The notes beneath the pieces are model-generated. The model was not told the DNA's origin. It was given only the letters and a program-made list of their open reading frames with translations, and searched no databases. A stretch of 6,990 nucleotides of DNA from CAZOIA01 sp964579675. GTDB taxonomy: Bacteria > Planctomycetota > Phycisphaerae > UBA1845 > PWPN01. The stretch lies in the NCBI GenBank assembly GCA_964579675.1, contig CAZOIA010000262.1, positions 1 to 6,990 of the forward strand. Direction: 5' to 3'. Positions 1 to 5,392 of the stretch are shown one piece after another. The position numbers and the translations under genes are program-made. Numbering within the stretch: position 1 is the first letter of the stretch; each line of letters opens with the position of its first letter.

Positions 1-1084
1 TCATCCGCGTCACCGGGCCCAGCACATCACGACGGATGGTCCGACCTTCCTTTGCGATGTCGTCCTGCCGGAGGTCCAGGCGGACCTCGTTCTGCACGAC
101 TGCGGTCGCCAACGGGCCCGGGGCGCCGCTGGTGTCAACGGTGAGGGTTCCGCCCAGCCACGCCTTGCTCAGCTCACGGTTGAAGAACCCGCAGATGTTC
201 TCGTAGGGGGGTGGGGCCTTTCCCTGACCGGCCTCCAGAAGCTGGAGCTCGACCGCCTTGCTGAAGATGCCCGCGGCATCCGAGCCCAGCGACTGCAACA
301 TCGACAGCAGCTCGCGTTTCTCTTCGGGCGTCGCCGACGGCTCGTACCGCGCGATCCGCACCGGCATTCCGAACACCTCGGCGAATACCATCCAGTCCTT
401 CATCGCGAAGTGCTTGCCCAGGTAAGCCAGGGCGCTGGCCCGCAGGAGCCCGCCCCGCATGGGATGCCCCGATACCGCCTGGGGGGTATGCACGACGAAC
501 TTGTTCGGCGGCAACTCGATGCCGTTGCACGGTTCCTCTTTGGTGAGGATCCGCGGCCGGCCCATCTCGTCGAAGCTCAGCCTATCGAACGTCACCGGCG
601 CGAGGTCCAGAAGCCTCAACTCCCCGGCCACGGGCTCCCAGACATTCTCGGCCACGGCGATATTCCGCCCCATCGCCAGGGACAGATGCTGGAGGGTCTC
701 GTCGAACCGTTCGATTCCCGCCAGCACCTCGCGGCAATAGGCGGCGGCTTCGTCCGCGGCCGCCCGATCCGCGCCCTCTCTGACGTCGGCCGCCGAAACC
801 ACCTGCCACCGGAGCCCGGTCAGGGCCAGCCGCCGCGTGTTCGCGACCGAATAGAGGTGGGCGTCCTTCTCCTCCATCTGCTCGAACAGTGCCATCGCCT
901 GGTCAACCGCCCCTTCGTCGGCCGATCGGAGAACGGTGACCAGACGCGACGGGGTCAGCCCGTCCGCCGGATAGTCCCGCCACCGGTCCAACGCCAGGGG
1001 CTCGACCACCTGCCCCGGCCGGGGTCGCTCCATCTGATCGTCACGCCGTCGAAACGCATTCACAATCCGCGTCGTAATCCCCAT
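1..1084 (-). CDS. Mu gp29-like phage portal protein (DUF935), 3' part cut by window edge
   Basis: This gene encodes a portal protein of the DUF935 / Mu gp29 family, the ring at the capsid vertex through which the terminase pumps DNA. From ATG at 1084 the frame stays open for 361 codons to position 1, where the window cuts it; family members are usually around 500 residues. Family signatures are seen in order: GLTPSRL at residues 42-48, MEEKDAHLYS at 70-79, KFVVHTPQ at 195-202, a GLLRA...KDWMVFAEVFGMPVR block at about 212-243, and FFNRELSKAWLGGTLTVDT at 300-318. The last is the family's conserved SK-LGxTLT region. The start is the only ATG between an upstream in-frame stop and the conserved block. 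A GGAAAG lies 11 bases before it, which is far for a ribosome site. It follows the terminase on the same strand, in the order seen in Mu-like phages, but after a 149-base gap where tight packing would be expected. Recognition is by remembered motif resemblance, without a database search. Confidence 0.9.
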   Translation of the reverse strand, partial: MGITTRIVNAFRRRDDQMERPRPGQVVEPLALDRWRDYPADGLTPSRLVTVLRSADEGAVDQAMALFEQMEEKDAHLYSVANTRRLALTGLRWQVVSAADVREGADRAAADEAAAYCREVLAGIERFDETLQHLSLAMGRNIAVAENVWEPVAGELRLLDLAPVTFDRLSFDEMGRPRILTKEEPCNGIELPPNKFVVHTPQAVSGHPMRGGLLRASALAYLGKHFAMKDWMVFAEVFGMPVRIARYEPSATPEEKRELLSMLQSLGSDAAGIFSKAVELQLLEAGQGKAPPPYENICGFFNRELSKAWLGGTLTVDTSGAPGPLATAVVQNEVRLDLRQDDIAKEGRTIRRDVLGPVTRM

Positions 1085-1104
1085 GTCATTACCCGCTTTC
1101 CTTC

Positions 1105-1132
1105 AGTTAGCTGTCAGCCATCAGCTATCAGC
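1105..1132. repeat. Four-unit 7-bp tandem repeat (GCTGATA-type)
   Basis: On the minus strand the bases read GCTGATA, GCTGATG, GCTGACA, GCTAACT: four consecutive heptamers with a conserved GCT start and progressive decay. They lie between the terminase stop and the portal start, about 20 bases before the portal ATG. Short heptameric tandem repeats are common between bacterial chromosomal genes. Finding one inside a phage packaging operon is less expected. No function is visible. Confidence 0.75.
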
Positions 1133-1154
1133 TTTCGTACTTTGCGATTCCTCT

Positions 1155-1186
1155 TGCGCTCTCGACTCGGGTCGGAACTGAACAAG
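1155..1186. repeat. Possible degenerate copy of the 33-bp repeat
   Basis: By eye, this stretch aligns with one unit of the tandem array at 5146-5338. The shared blocks are TGCGC, CTC, TCGGGTCG, CT and AACA, in the same order and at nearly the same spacing, giving about 23 matches over 32 positions with one single-base indel. On the minus strand it reads LFSSDPS, against MFSRDPK in the array. The DNA is GC-rich and the alignment was made by hand, so chance resemblance cannot be excluded. Confidence 0.4.
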
Positions 1187-1233
1187 CCTTCTCGTTTTCT
1201 CACGTTCACGCCTTGTCACCTTCGCCCCGGGGC

Positions 1234-2601
1234 TCACCAGATGCCTCGTCGTGAGAAGCGCAGCGCCCCGCCCCGCATCGCCTCGATCACGCCGGGCGAC
1301 GCCCCGGCCGCTCGGACGGCCAGGCACGCCGCCCAGAACCGATCAGCGTGGCCTGCCCCGGAGCGGCCCGCTTCGTACCGGGCCGGCCCGATCGACGTCA
1401 CCGACCGCCGAACCGAGTGCCAGTCATTGCGAATCGCCTCGTCCACCGGGATGCGGATGGTGCCATCCTCGATCCGCAAACGCAGCCGGCTTGCCAACTG
1501 ATCCTTGACCGCGGCGGTGAACGTCACCGGCTCGACGCGCGAGGGGCCGAACGCCTCCACCGCCGACTCCGCCATGGCCATCCCGATGCCGCCCGCATCG
1601 ATGCAACACCGCCGGACGTGCCGGAGCGAAAGCAGCGCATGCAGGGCCTCGTATTGCTGCCGGAAGGGCTCGCCCTGCGTCTCACGCAGACCGCGCGTCA
1701 CGAGCGTCCCGTCCATAGACTCGACCACCCACATGACCGTGAGGTCCCGGTGCCGGCCGATGTCCACGCCGCAACAGAGATCACCCGGGCATCGCCCCAG
1801 CGCTTCGAGGTCGAAGGTCCCGGCCAGCGTCGGGTCTTCCGCTGCGGCGATCTGCTCATAGGTAAGAAAGGCCGACGACTCGTCGAGGAACTCGCAGCAG
1901 AACTCCTGGCGGTAGAGCTCCTCGTCGTTCATTGACTGGCGAATCTCCCCGGCGTCAATGTCCAGGCCGGCCGCGACGGCGTCGTCCAGCGTCACCACCG
2001 AGCGGGTGAACTGATCGTTGGTGCGCAACTGAGCGAAGAGGTTGTCGCGTCCCTTCGGGGTCGAAGCGATGTCGAGTTCACCACCGCCGCGAAGCACGGT
2101 GGGAAAGATGGACGCCCAGATCTCGCGGTCGTCGCGGTGCATCGCGAACTCGTCCAGGAATACGTCCCCCGTGAATCCCCGGGCCGTCTGAGGATTGGCG
2201 GGCAACCCGATCACGCGCACGCCGTTCGGCAGCACGATCATCAGTTGCTTGAAGCGCGTGCCGGCGAAGAACTGATCCCCCCGAAAGCTCGAGGCAATGT
2301 TGAGGGCCCGGCAGTGCTGCTGGACCTTGAGCATCAATTCGCGGCTCTGGCGTTCGCCGGCGGAGAGGAGGACCTGGGTCCGTCGTCGGTCGATCCCCCT
2401 AAGCAGGCGGCGAAGAGACTTAGTAAAGCTCTTCCCGATCTGGCGGGACCAGCAACACCAACTGAACCTCGCGGCGGACTCGACGTCCGCCCGCTGGTAG
2501 GCCAGCAGGGGTACGATGGGCCTAACCGCGGCCGGCACAGAATACGGCTGGGCCGACGCCTCATTCGTTGCACGTGTCGCCTTGTGCTCGCCTGTTTCCA
2601 T
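1234..2601 (-). CDS. Mu gp28-like phage terminase large subunit
   Basis: This is the DNA-packaging motor: an N-terminal ATPase that drives DNA into the prohead and a C-terminal RNase H-like nuclease that cuts it. Numbering is from ATG 2601 (455 residues). A LLAYQ segment at 32-36 leads into the Walker A variant SRQIGKS (52-58), the form typical of Mu-type terminases. Walker B is VFLDE (147-151, catalytic E151), and the coupling motif is STPKG at 180-184. The nuclease acidic residues appear as D280 (GVDIGRHRD), D335 (CIDAGG) and D420 (GHADRFW). No active-site residue looks lost. The open frame continues to 2829, into the divergent GT87 gene, so the true start must be internal. ATG 2601 has GGGA five bases upstream and puts the ATPase core about 30 residues in, as in relatives. 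ATG 2637 is an alternative. The portal gene follows on the same strand. No small terminase gene is upstream. Confidence 0.9.
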   Translation of the reverse strand: METGEHKATRATNEASAQPYSVPAAVRPIVPLLAYQRADVESAARFSWCCWSRQIGKSFTKSLRRLLRGIDRRRTQVLLSAGERQSRELMLKVQQHCRALNIASSFRGDQFFAGTRFKQLMIVLPNGVRVIGLPANPQTARGFTGDVFLDEFAMHRDDREIWASIFPTVLRGGGELDIASTPKGRDNLFAQLRTNDQFTRSVVTLDDAVAAGLDIDAGEIRQSMNDEELYRQEFCCEFLDESSAFLTYEQIAAAEDPTLAGTFDLEALGRCPGDLCCGVDIGRHRDLTVMWVVESMDGTLVTRGLRETQGEPFRQQYEALHALLSLRHVRRCCIDAGGIGMAMAESAVEAFGPSRVEPVTFTAAVKDQLASRLRLRIEDGTIRIPVDEAIRNDWHSVRRSVTSIGPARYEAGRSGAGHADRFWAACLAVRAAGASPGVIEAMRGGALRFSRRGIW

Positions 2602-2751
2602 AACCGTCCCGCGCAGGCTATCCCCCGGCAAAGACATAACATCCGCGCCGTTTCCGAATGTGCCGGCCCAGCGGAACAGGCGGTGCCGGACGCCGCGAGG
2701 GGGTATCGTTGATTTCCTTTGAGGTTTACGAACAATCGTCCAAGCGTGGTT

Positions 2752-2769
2752 CTGCCGGCTGCCCGGCAG
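2752..2769 (+). repeat. Perfect 7-bp inverted repeat in GT87 leader
   Basis: CTGCCGG (2752-2758) and CCGGCAG (2763-2769) are exact reverse complements around a four-base loop, 31 bases before the GT87 start. No T-run follows on the plus strand, so it is not a standard terminator. It could be an mRNA leader hairpin or an operator-like palindrome. Confidence 0.5.
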
Positions 2770-2789
2770 GCTGACAACCCATGGTCGCT

Positions 2790-2794
2790 GGAGG
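2790..2794 (+). promoter_or_regulatory. Ribosome binding site deciding the GT87 GTG start
   Basis: GGAGG lies six bases before the GTG at 2801. This is near-ideal Shine-Dalgarno placement, and it fixes the non-ATG start of the glycosyltransferase gene. Confidence 0.75.
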
Positions 2795-2800
2795 ACGAGC

Positions 2801-4201
2801 GTGGAAAGCTTGGCCACCCCGAGACGCAAGCGGCTGCTGCTGGTGGTCCTTCTCGTGCTTGCGGCGGGACAGATCGCCTACTCGACGTGGCGGGCGGTGG
2901 TGAGCGGCCACGCCGATCTGACCTGTTTTCACGAGACGAGCCTGCACTGGTGGCGGACGGGGGCGTTCAGCCAGGCATTTGGGGTGCGTCATTACCTGCC
3001 GGCGTTCGTGGTGCTGGTCACGCCGCTGGTTGCCTGGCCGCTGGTGGTCACCGCCCCGCTGTGGGCGACGCTCAACGTGGTGTGGCTCGGGCTGGCGGTG
3101 AGGTCGTCGAGCCGGTGGTCGGCTGCCCGGTACGGAGCCGACCTGCCGTTCAGCTTGTTCTGGGCCTGGCCGATTCTGTTGGTGCTGCCGTTCGCCAGCA
3201 GCAGCCTGACGCAGGGACAAGTGAATATCCTGGTGCTGTGGCTGTGCATGTCAGCATACACGCAGCACCGCCGGGGGCGGCAGCGGCTAGCGGCGGTGCT
3301 CGTGGCGGTGGCCGGGGTGATCAAGATTTACCCCCTCGGGCTCGCCGGTTACTGGCTGCTCAGGGGCCGGTGGCGTGCCTCGGCGGCGACCGGTCTGGCG
3401 TTCGTGGTCCTGGCCGGGGGCCTGAGCGTGGCGGGCTTCGGGTGGGCCGGCAGTATCGAAGCCCACCAACGATGGCTCGATCAGCTTGGCAACCCGCGCA
3501 AACCGGCGGCCGAGGGCGCAGAGCCCGAGGCGGCAACGCTCGAACGGAGCCACCTGGCCTTCACCAGGCAATACAACGAGTTCCTCCGGCACAACAACCA
3601 GAGCCTGGCCGCAGTCATCCGGCGATTGACCACGGAATTGCATCCCGGCCCGGACGACCCAAAGCGCAGGGATGTCAACCTGGTACGCCTCTCGGTAAGC
3701 CAGGCGCAATGGCTGTATCTTCTGACGGCGGGCGGGATCGCGGCCATGCTCGCGGGGGCAGCGCGGCATCGACGCGGCGCGGAAGACGATTTTGCCGAGT
3801 GGTCGGCGTGGCTGGCGGGTGCGATCGCCTTCGTCCCGATCTACTGGACACACTACTTCGTTCTGTCGTTGCCGGCGGTGACGCTGCTGGGGGTGAGCGT
3901 ATGGCACAGCCGGAAGCATGTCCCGCGGGACCGGGCAGGCACGGTGTTGCAGGCGTGCTGGCTGATCGGATTGCCTCTGCTGGCGTCGAATGCTCTGCGA
4001 CTGATAGGCGTGCATTGCTGGCTGTTGTTGGCGGTCACGCTTTGGGCGGTCAGCCGCGGCCACGGAGCAGCACGCTTTGCCCATTGCCGATGCGGCTCCG
4101 GCCGCCTCGCCGGGCCTCTCTCCGGGAACGGCCCCCCGGGCGCTGCGTCAAGCCCGCCCCGGCGAAAGACGCACCCTGGGGGGGCTCAGCCAGCCAGATA
4201 A
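2801..4201 (+). CDS. GT87 family (DUF2029) membrane glycosyltransferase
   Basis: This 466-residue polytopic membrane protein is of the GT87/DUF2029 family. These are GT-C fold enzymes thought to transfer sugars, typically mannose from a polyprenyl-phosphate donor, on the outer face of the membrane. The first membrane helix spans about residues 11-27. It is followed by an extracytoplasmic loop with HADLTCF (37-43), whose D39 fits the family's catalytic aspartate. GQVN is at 139-142, KIYP at 175-178, NNQSL at 265-269 and PIYWTHYF at 346-353, each a place where this family is conserved. Roughly ten hydrophobic segments are visible. The GTG start is set by a strong GGAGG site. From about residue 425 the sequence becomes Gly/Pro/Arg-rich and non-membrane, and the 4132-4183 inverted repeat encodes part of this tail, so the extreme C-terminus may be an acquired extension. 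The acceptor is unknown, and no cell-envelope cluster is seen around it. Confidence 0.87.
   Translation: MESLATPRRKRLLLVVLLVLAAGQIAYSTWRAVVSGHADLTCFHETSLHWWRTGAFSQAFGVRHYLPAFVVLVTPLVAWPLVVTAPLWATLNVVWLGLAVRSSSRWSAARYGADLPFSLFWAWPILLVLPFASSSLTQGQVNILVLWLCMSAYTQHRRGRQRLAAVLVAVAGVIKIYPLGLAGYWLLRGRWRASAATGLAFVVLAGGLSVAGFGWAGSIEAHQRWLDQLGNPRKPAAEGAEPEAATLERSHLAFTRQYNEFLRHNNQSLAAVIRRLTTELHPGPDDPKRRDVNLVRLSVSQAQWLYLLTAGGIAAMLAGAARHRRGAEDDFAEWSAWLAGAIAFVPIYWTHYFVLSLPAVTLLGVSVWHSRKHVPRDRAGTVLQACWLIGLPLLASNALRLIGVHCWLLLAVTLWAVSRGHGAARFAHCRCGSGRLAGPLSGNGPPGAASSPPRRKTHPGGAQPAR
4132..4183. repeat. Large GC-rich imperfect inverted repeat at 3' end of GT87 gene
   Basis: CCCCCC (4132-4137), GGG (4138-4140) and TGCGTC (4144-4149) can pair with GACGCA (4168-4173), CCC (4174-4176) and GGGGGG (4178-4183). 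That gives about 15 base pairs with a three-base and a one-base bulge around an 18-base loop, which itself contains GCC/GGC. It lies inside the coding frame, just before the stop at 4199-4201. No T-run follows, so it is either a Rho-independent-like hairpin lacking a tail or a palindromic repeat that has entered the gene end. Confidence 0.6.
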
Positions 4202-4404
4202 TTCAGAGAAATTCGCCCAGATTCCGTGATCCCCCCAACCGGCTCCGGCGGCGGATGTGGAGTGGGGCGCGCACTGGTGTCTGACACAATCCCTTACGTT
4301 ATAAGGAGTTATGAGCAGGAATCGGGCGCGATGGGGCCGGCTTCTCGGTGCTGCGTCAGGCAATCGGTTCCGCCCCGGCGTTCTCTGCGGGGCCTGGAAA
4401 TGTC

Positions 4405-4433
4405 TTGACTCGGTCACCCTGACTCTGTAGATA
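4405..4433 (+). promoter_or_regulatory. Candidate sigma-70-like promoter for sixA
   Basis: TTGACT (4405-4410; five of six match TTGACA) is followed after exactly 17 bases by TAGATA (4428-4433; only about three of six match TATAAT). Spacing is ideal but the -10 box is poor. Transcription would start near 4440 and give sixA a leader of about 190 bases. This is a pattern match only. Confidence 0.25.
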
Positions 4434-4536
4434 GGCCCAGATTGGCGCGGCGGGAAAGGGGCAAACCGTTTGTCGCAGCGTACGTGGAAGGGGTCGCTGG
4501 CCGCACCACCGGTGACCTGGACGTTGGGGTTAGCAT

Positions 4537-4554
4537 ATCTCGATCGGGCGAGAT
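4537..4554 (+). repeat. Perfect 6-bp inverted repeat in sixA leader
   Basis: ATCTCG (4537-4542) and CGAGAT (4549-4554) pair around a six-base spacer, 74 bases before the sixA start. It could be an operator half-site pair or a leader hairpin. Six base pairs is short enough to be chance. Confidence 0.3.
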
Positions 4555-4612
4555 CGCCAGCAAGGCAGGGATCGTAGTAGCCGGATGTCAGGCGGCCGGC
4601 CGGCGTCAACTC

Positions 4613-4619
4613 AAAGGAG
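4613..4619 (+). promoter_or_regulatory. Ribosome binding site for sixA
   Basis: AAAGGAG precedes the GTG at 4629 by nine bases. It supports the GTG start, which puts the RHG catalytic motif at residues 7-9, as expected for SixA proteins. Confidence 0.7.
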
Positions 4620-4628
4620 CCGACGAGC

Positions 4629-5135
4629 GTGCACCTCTATCTGGTTCGGCATGGGATCGCCGTTCCCTACGGAACGCCGGGGGTCTCGAGCGACGCCTCG
4701 CGCAAGCTGACCCCCGCCGGGGTCAAGAAGATACGACGCAGTGCCCAGGCCCTGGCCCGGTTGAGGGTGGTCATCGACGAGATCTGGACCAGCCCGCTGG
4801 TGCGAGCCCGGCAAACGGCGGAACTGCTGGCTGAGGAGTTGACCTCAAAGGCCCCGGTCCGGGTGGTGGATGCCCTTCGGCCGGATGGCGAGTTCAACGC
4901 CCTGACCGATGAACTGCAACAGCACCTGGAGCAAGCCGGTATCGCGATGGTCGGGCACGAACCCGACATGGGCCAACTGGCAAGCTACCTGCTCACGGGT
5001 GTGAGAAGCTCGAACCTGCGATTCAAGAAAGGGGGCGTGGCATGTATCGAGGTCTACGACTTGAAGCCGCCGACGCCCCGCTGCCAACTCCGGTGGTTGC
5101 TGACGCCCAAACAGATGGGTGCAATGGTCAAGTGA
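4629..5135 (+). CDS. sixA: SixA-type phosphohistidine phosphatase
   Basis: This is a 168-residue, single-domain member of the histidine phosphatase superfamily. It would be cytosolic: there is no signal peptide or membrane segment. SixA enzymes remove phosphate from phosphohistidine on signalling or phosphotransfer proteins (ArcB or the nitrogen PTS in E. coli). The RHG motif is at residues 7-9, with H8 the nucleophile that becomes phosphorylated. SPLVRARQTAE (55-65) carries the phosphate-binding arginine. GHEPD (109-113) gives the second catalytic histidine, H110. The short length and the C-terminal RWLLTPKQM fit SixA rather than the longer phosphoglycerate mutases. The start is GTG behind AAAGGAG. 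It stands alone: no sensor kinase or PTS gene is adjacent, and 427 bases separate it from the upstream GT87 gene, so its partner cannot be read from the context. It converges with the M48 gene across the repeat array. Confidence 0.92.
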   Translation: MHLYLVRHGIAVPYGTPGVSSDASRKLTPAGVKKIRRSAQALARLRVVIDEIWTSPLVRARQTAELLAEELTSKAPVRVVDALRPDGEFNALTDELQQHLEQAGIAMVGHEPDMGQLASYLLTGVRSSNLRFKKGGVACIEVYDLKPPTPRCQLRWLLTPKQMGAMVK

Positions 5136-5145
5136 GGAACTGGGC

Positions 5146-5338
5146 GCTGACGCGCTCCCCTTCGGGTCGCGGCTAAACATGGATGCGCCCTCCTTCGGGT
5201 CGCGGCTAAACATGGATGCGCCCTCCTTCGGGTCGCGGCTAAACGCGGACGCGCTCCCCTCCGGGTCGCGGCTAAACATGGATGCGCCGCCCTTCGGGTC
5301 GCGGCTAAACATGGATGCGATCCCCTTCGGGTCGCGGC
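5146..5338. repeat. 33-bp tandem repeat array, five full units plus partial ends
   Basis: Full units start at 5161, 5194, 5227, 5260 and 5293. A partial unit precedes them (tail CTGACGCGCTCCCC, ending at 5160) and a 13-base partial follows (5326-5338). The first 18 bases, TTCGGGTCGCGGCTAAAC, are identical in all full units except for one base in unit 4. The remaining 15 vary (ATGGATGCGCCCTCC twice, GCGGACGCGCTCCCC, ATGGATGCGCCGCCC, ATGGATGCGATCCCC). The period is a multiple of three with no stop codon, so both strands read as 11-residue peptide repeats (plus: RLNMDAPSFGS; minus: MFSRDPKEGAS). Unit differences change the peptide rather than being silent, which argues for noncoding DNA. Units are directly adjacent with no unique spacers, so this is not CRISPR. 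The array lies between the convergent sixA and M48 genes. Confidence 0.95.
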
Positions 5339-5392
5339 GCGACGACTCGTTCCATGCCGAGTGCCGTCAAGGCGCGTCCATCCGGGTGTTGA

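Larger units (their letters stand above)
2602..2800. other. Divergent intergenic region between terminase and GT87 gene
   Basis: These 199 bases separate the phage terminase (minus) from the GT87 gene (plus), so promoters for both must lie here or, for the terminase, further into the neighbour. I see no -35/-10 pair good enough to call on either strand, no tRNA and no recognisable attachment site. The terminase frame stays open across the region, but its translation shows no conserved block. A perfect hairpin sits at 2752-2769. Confidence 0.6.
4202..4628. other. 427-base intergenic region without a convincing gene
   Basis: Reading frames crossing this stretch on either strand give no recognisable domain and look like translated noncoding GC-rich DNA. 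It contains two adjacent palindromes, GTGTC-T-GACAC (4277-4287) and CCTTA-cgtta-TAAGG (4292-4306). The second overlaps AAGGAG (4303-4308), just before an ATG at 4311 that opens a 39-codon frame ending at TAG 4428-4430. The product would be basic and matches nothing I know, and the two-base spacing to the ATG is too short for normal initiation. A weak promoter candidate (4405-4433) and another inverted repeat (4537-4554) lie before sixA. Confidence 0.6.

Noticed and set aside
1121..1327. 68-codon minus-strand frame overlapping the terminase end and the gap
   Set aside because: It begins inside the terminase C-terminal coding region in another frame, is Arg-rich without a domain, and runs into the heptamer-repeat region.
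410..1501. 363-codon plus-strand open frame antisense to portal and terminase
   Set aside because: It crosses two well-supported minus-strand genes, its translation is Arg/Pro/His-rich with no domain, and long antisense frames are expected in such GC-rich DNA.
2602..2829. N-terminal extension of the terminase to 2829
   Set aside because: It would overlap the GT87 start region and adds 76 residues with no conserved block; Mu-type terminases begin close to the LLAYQ segment.
2719..4284. 521-codon plus-strand frame longer than the GT87 gene
   Set aside because: The overlapping 2801 frame has a strong ribosome site, membrane helices and GT87 motifs. This one gives Gly/Arg/Ala-rich sequence with no membrane pattern or domain.
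4148..4609. 153-codon minus-strand frame in the GT87-sixA intergenic region
   Set aside because: No recognisable domain, no convincing ribosome site, antisense to the GT87 end, and residue composition typical of translated noncoding GC-rich DNA.
4845..5312. Minus-strand protein with MFSRDPK repeats running antisense through sixA
   Set aside because: The part beyond the repeats is antisense to the well-supported phosphatase and has no domain. Kept only as an observation about ribosome-site-like motifs in the array.
5146..5338. CRISPR array
   Set aside because: Units are contiguous 33-bp tandem copies; the variable 15-bp parts are near-identical to each other and not unique spacers, and no cas gene is present.
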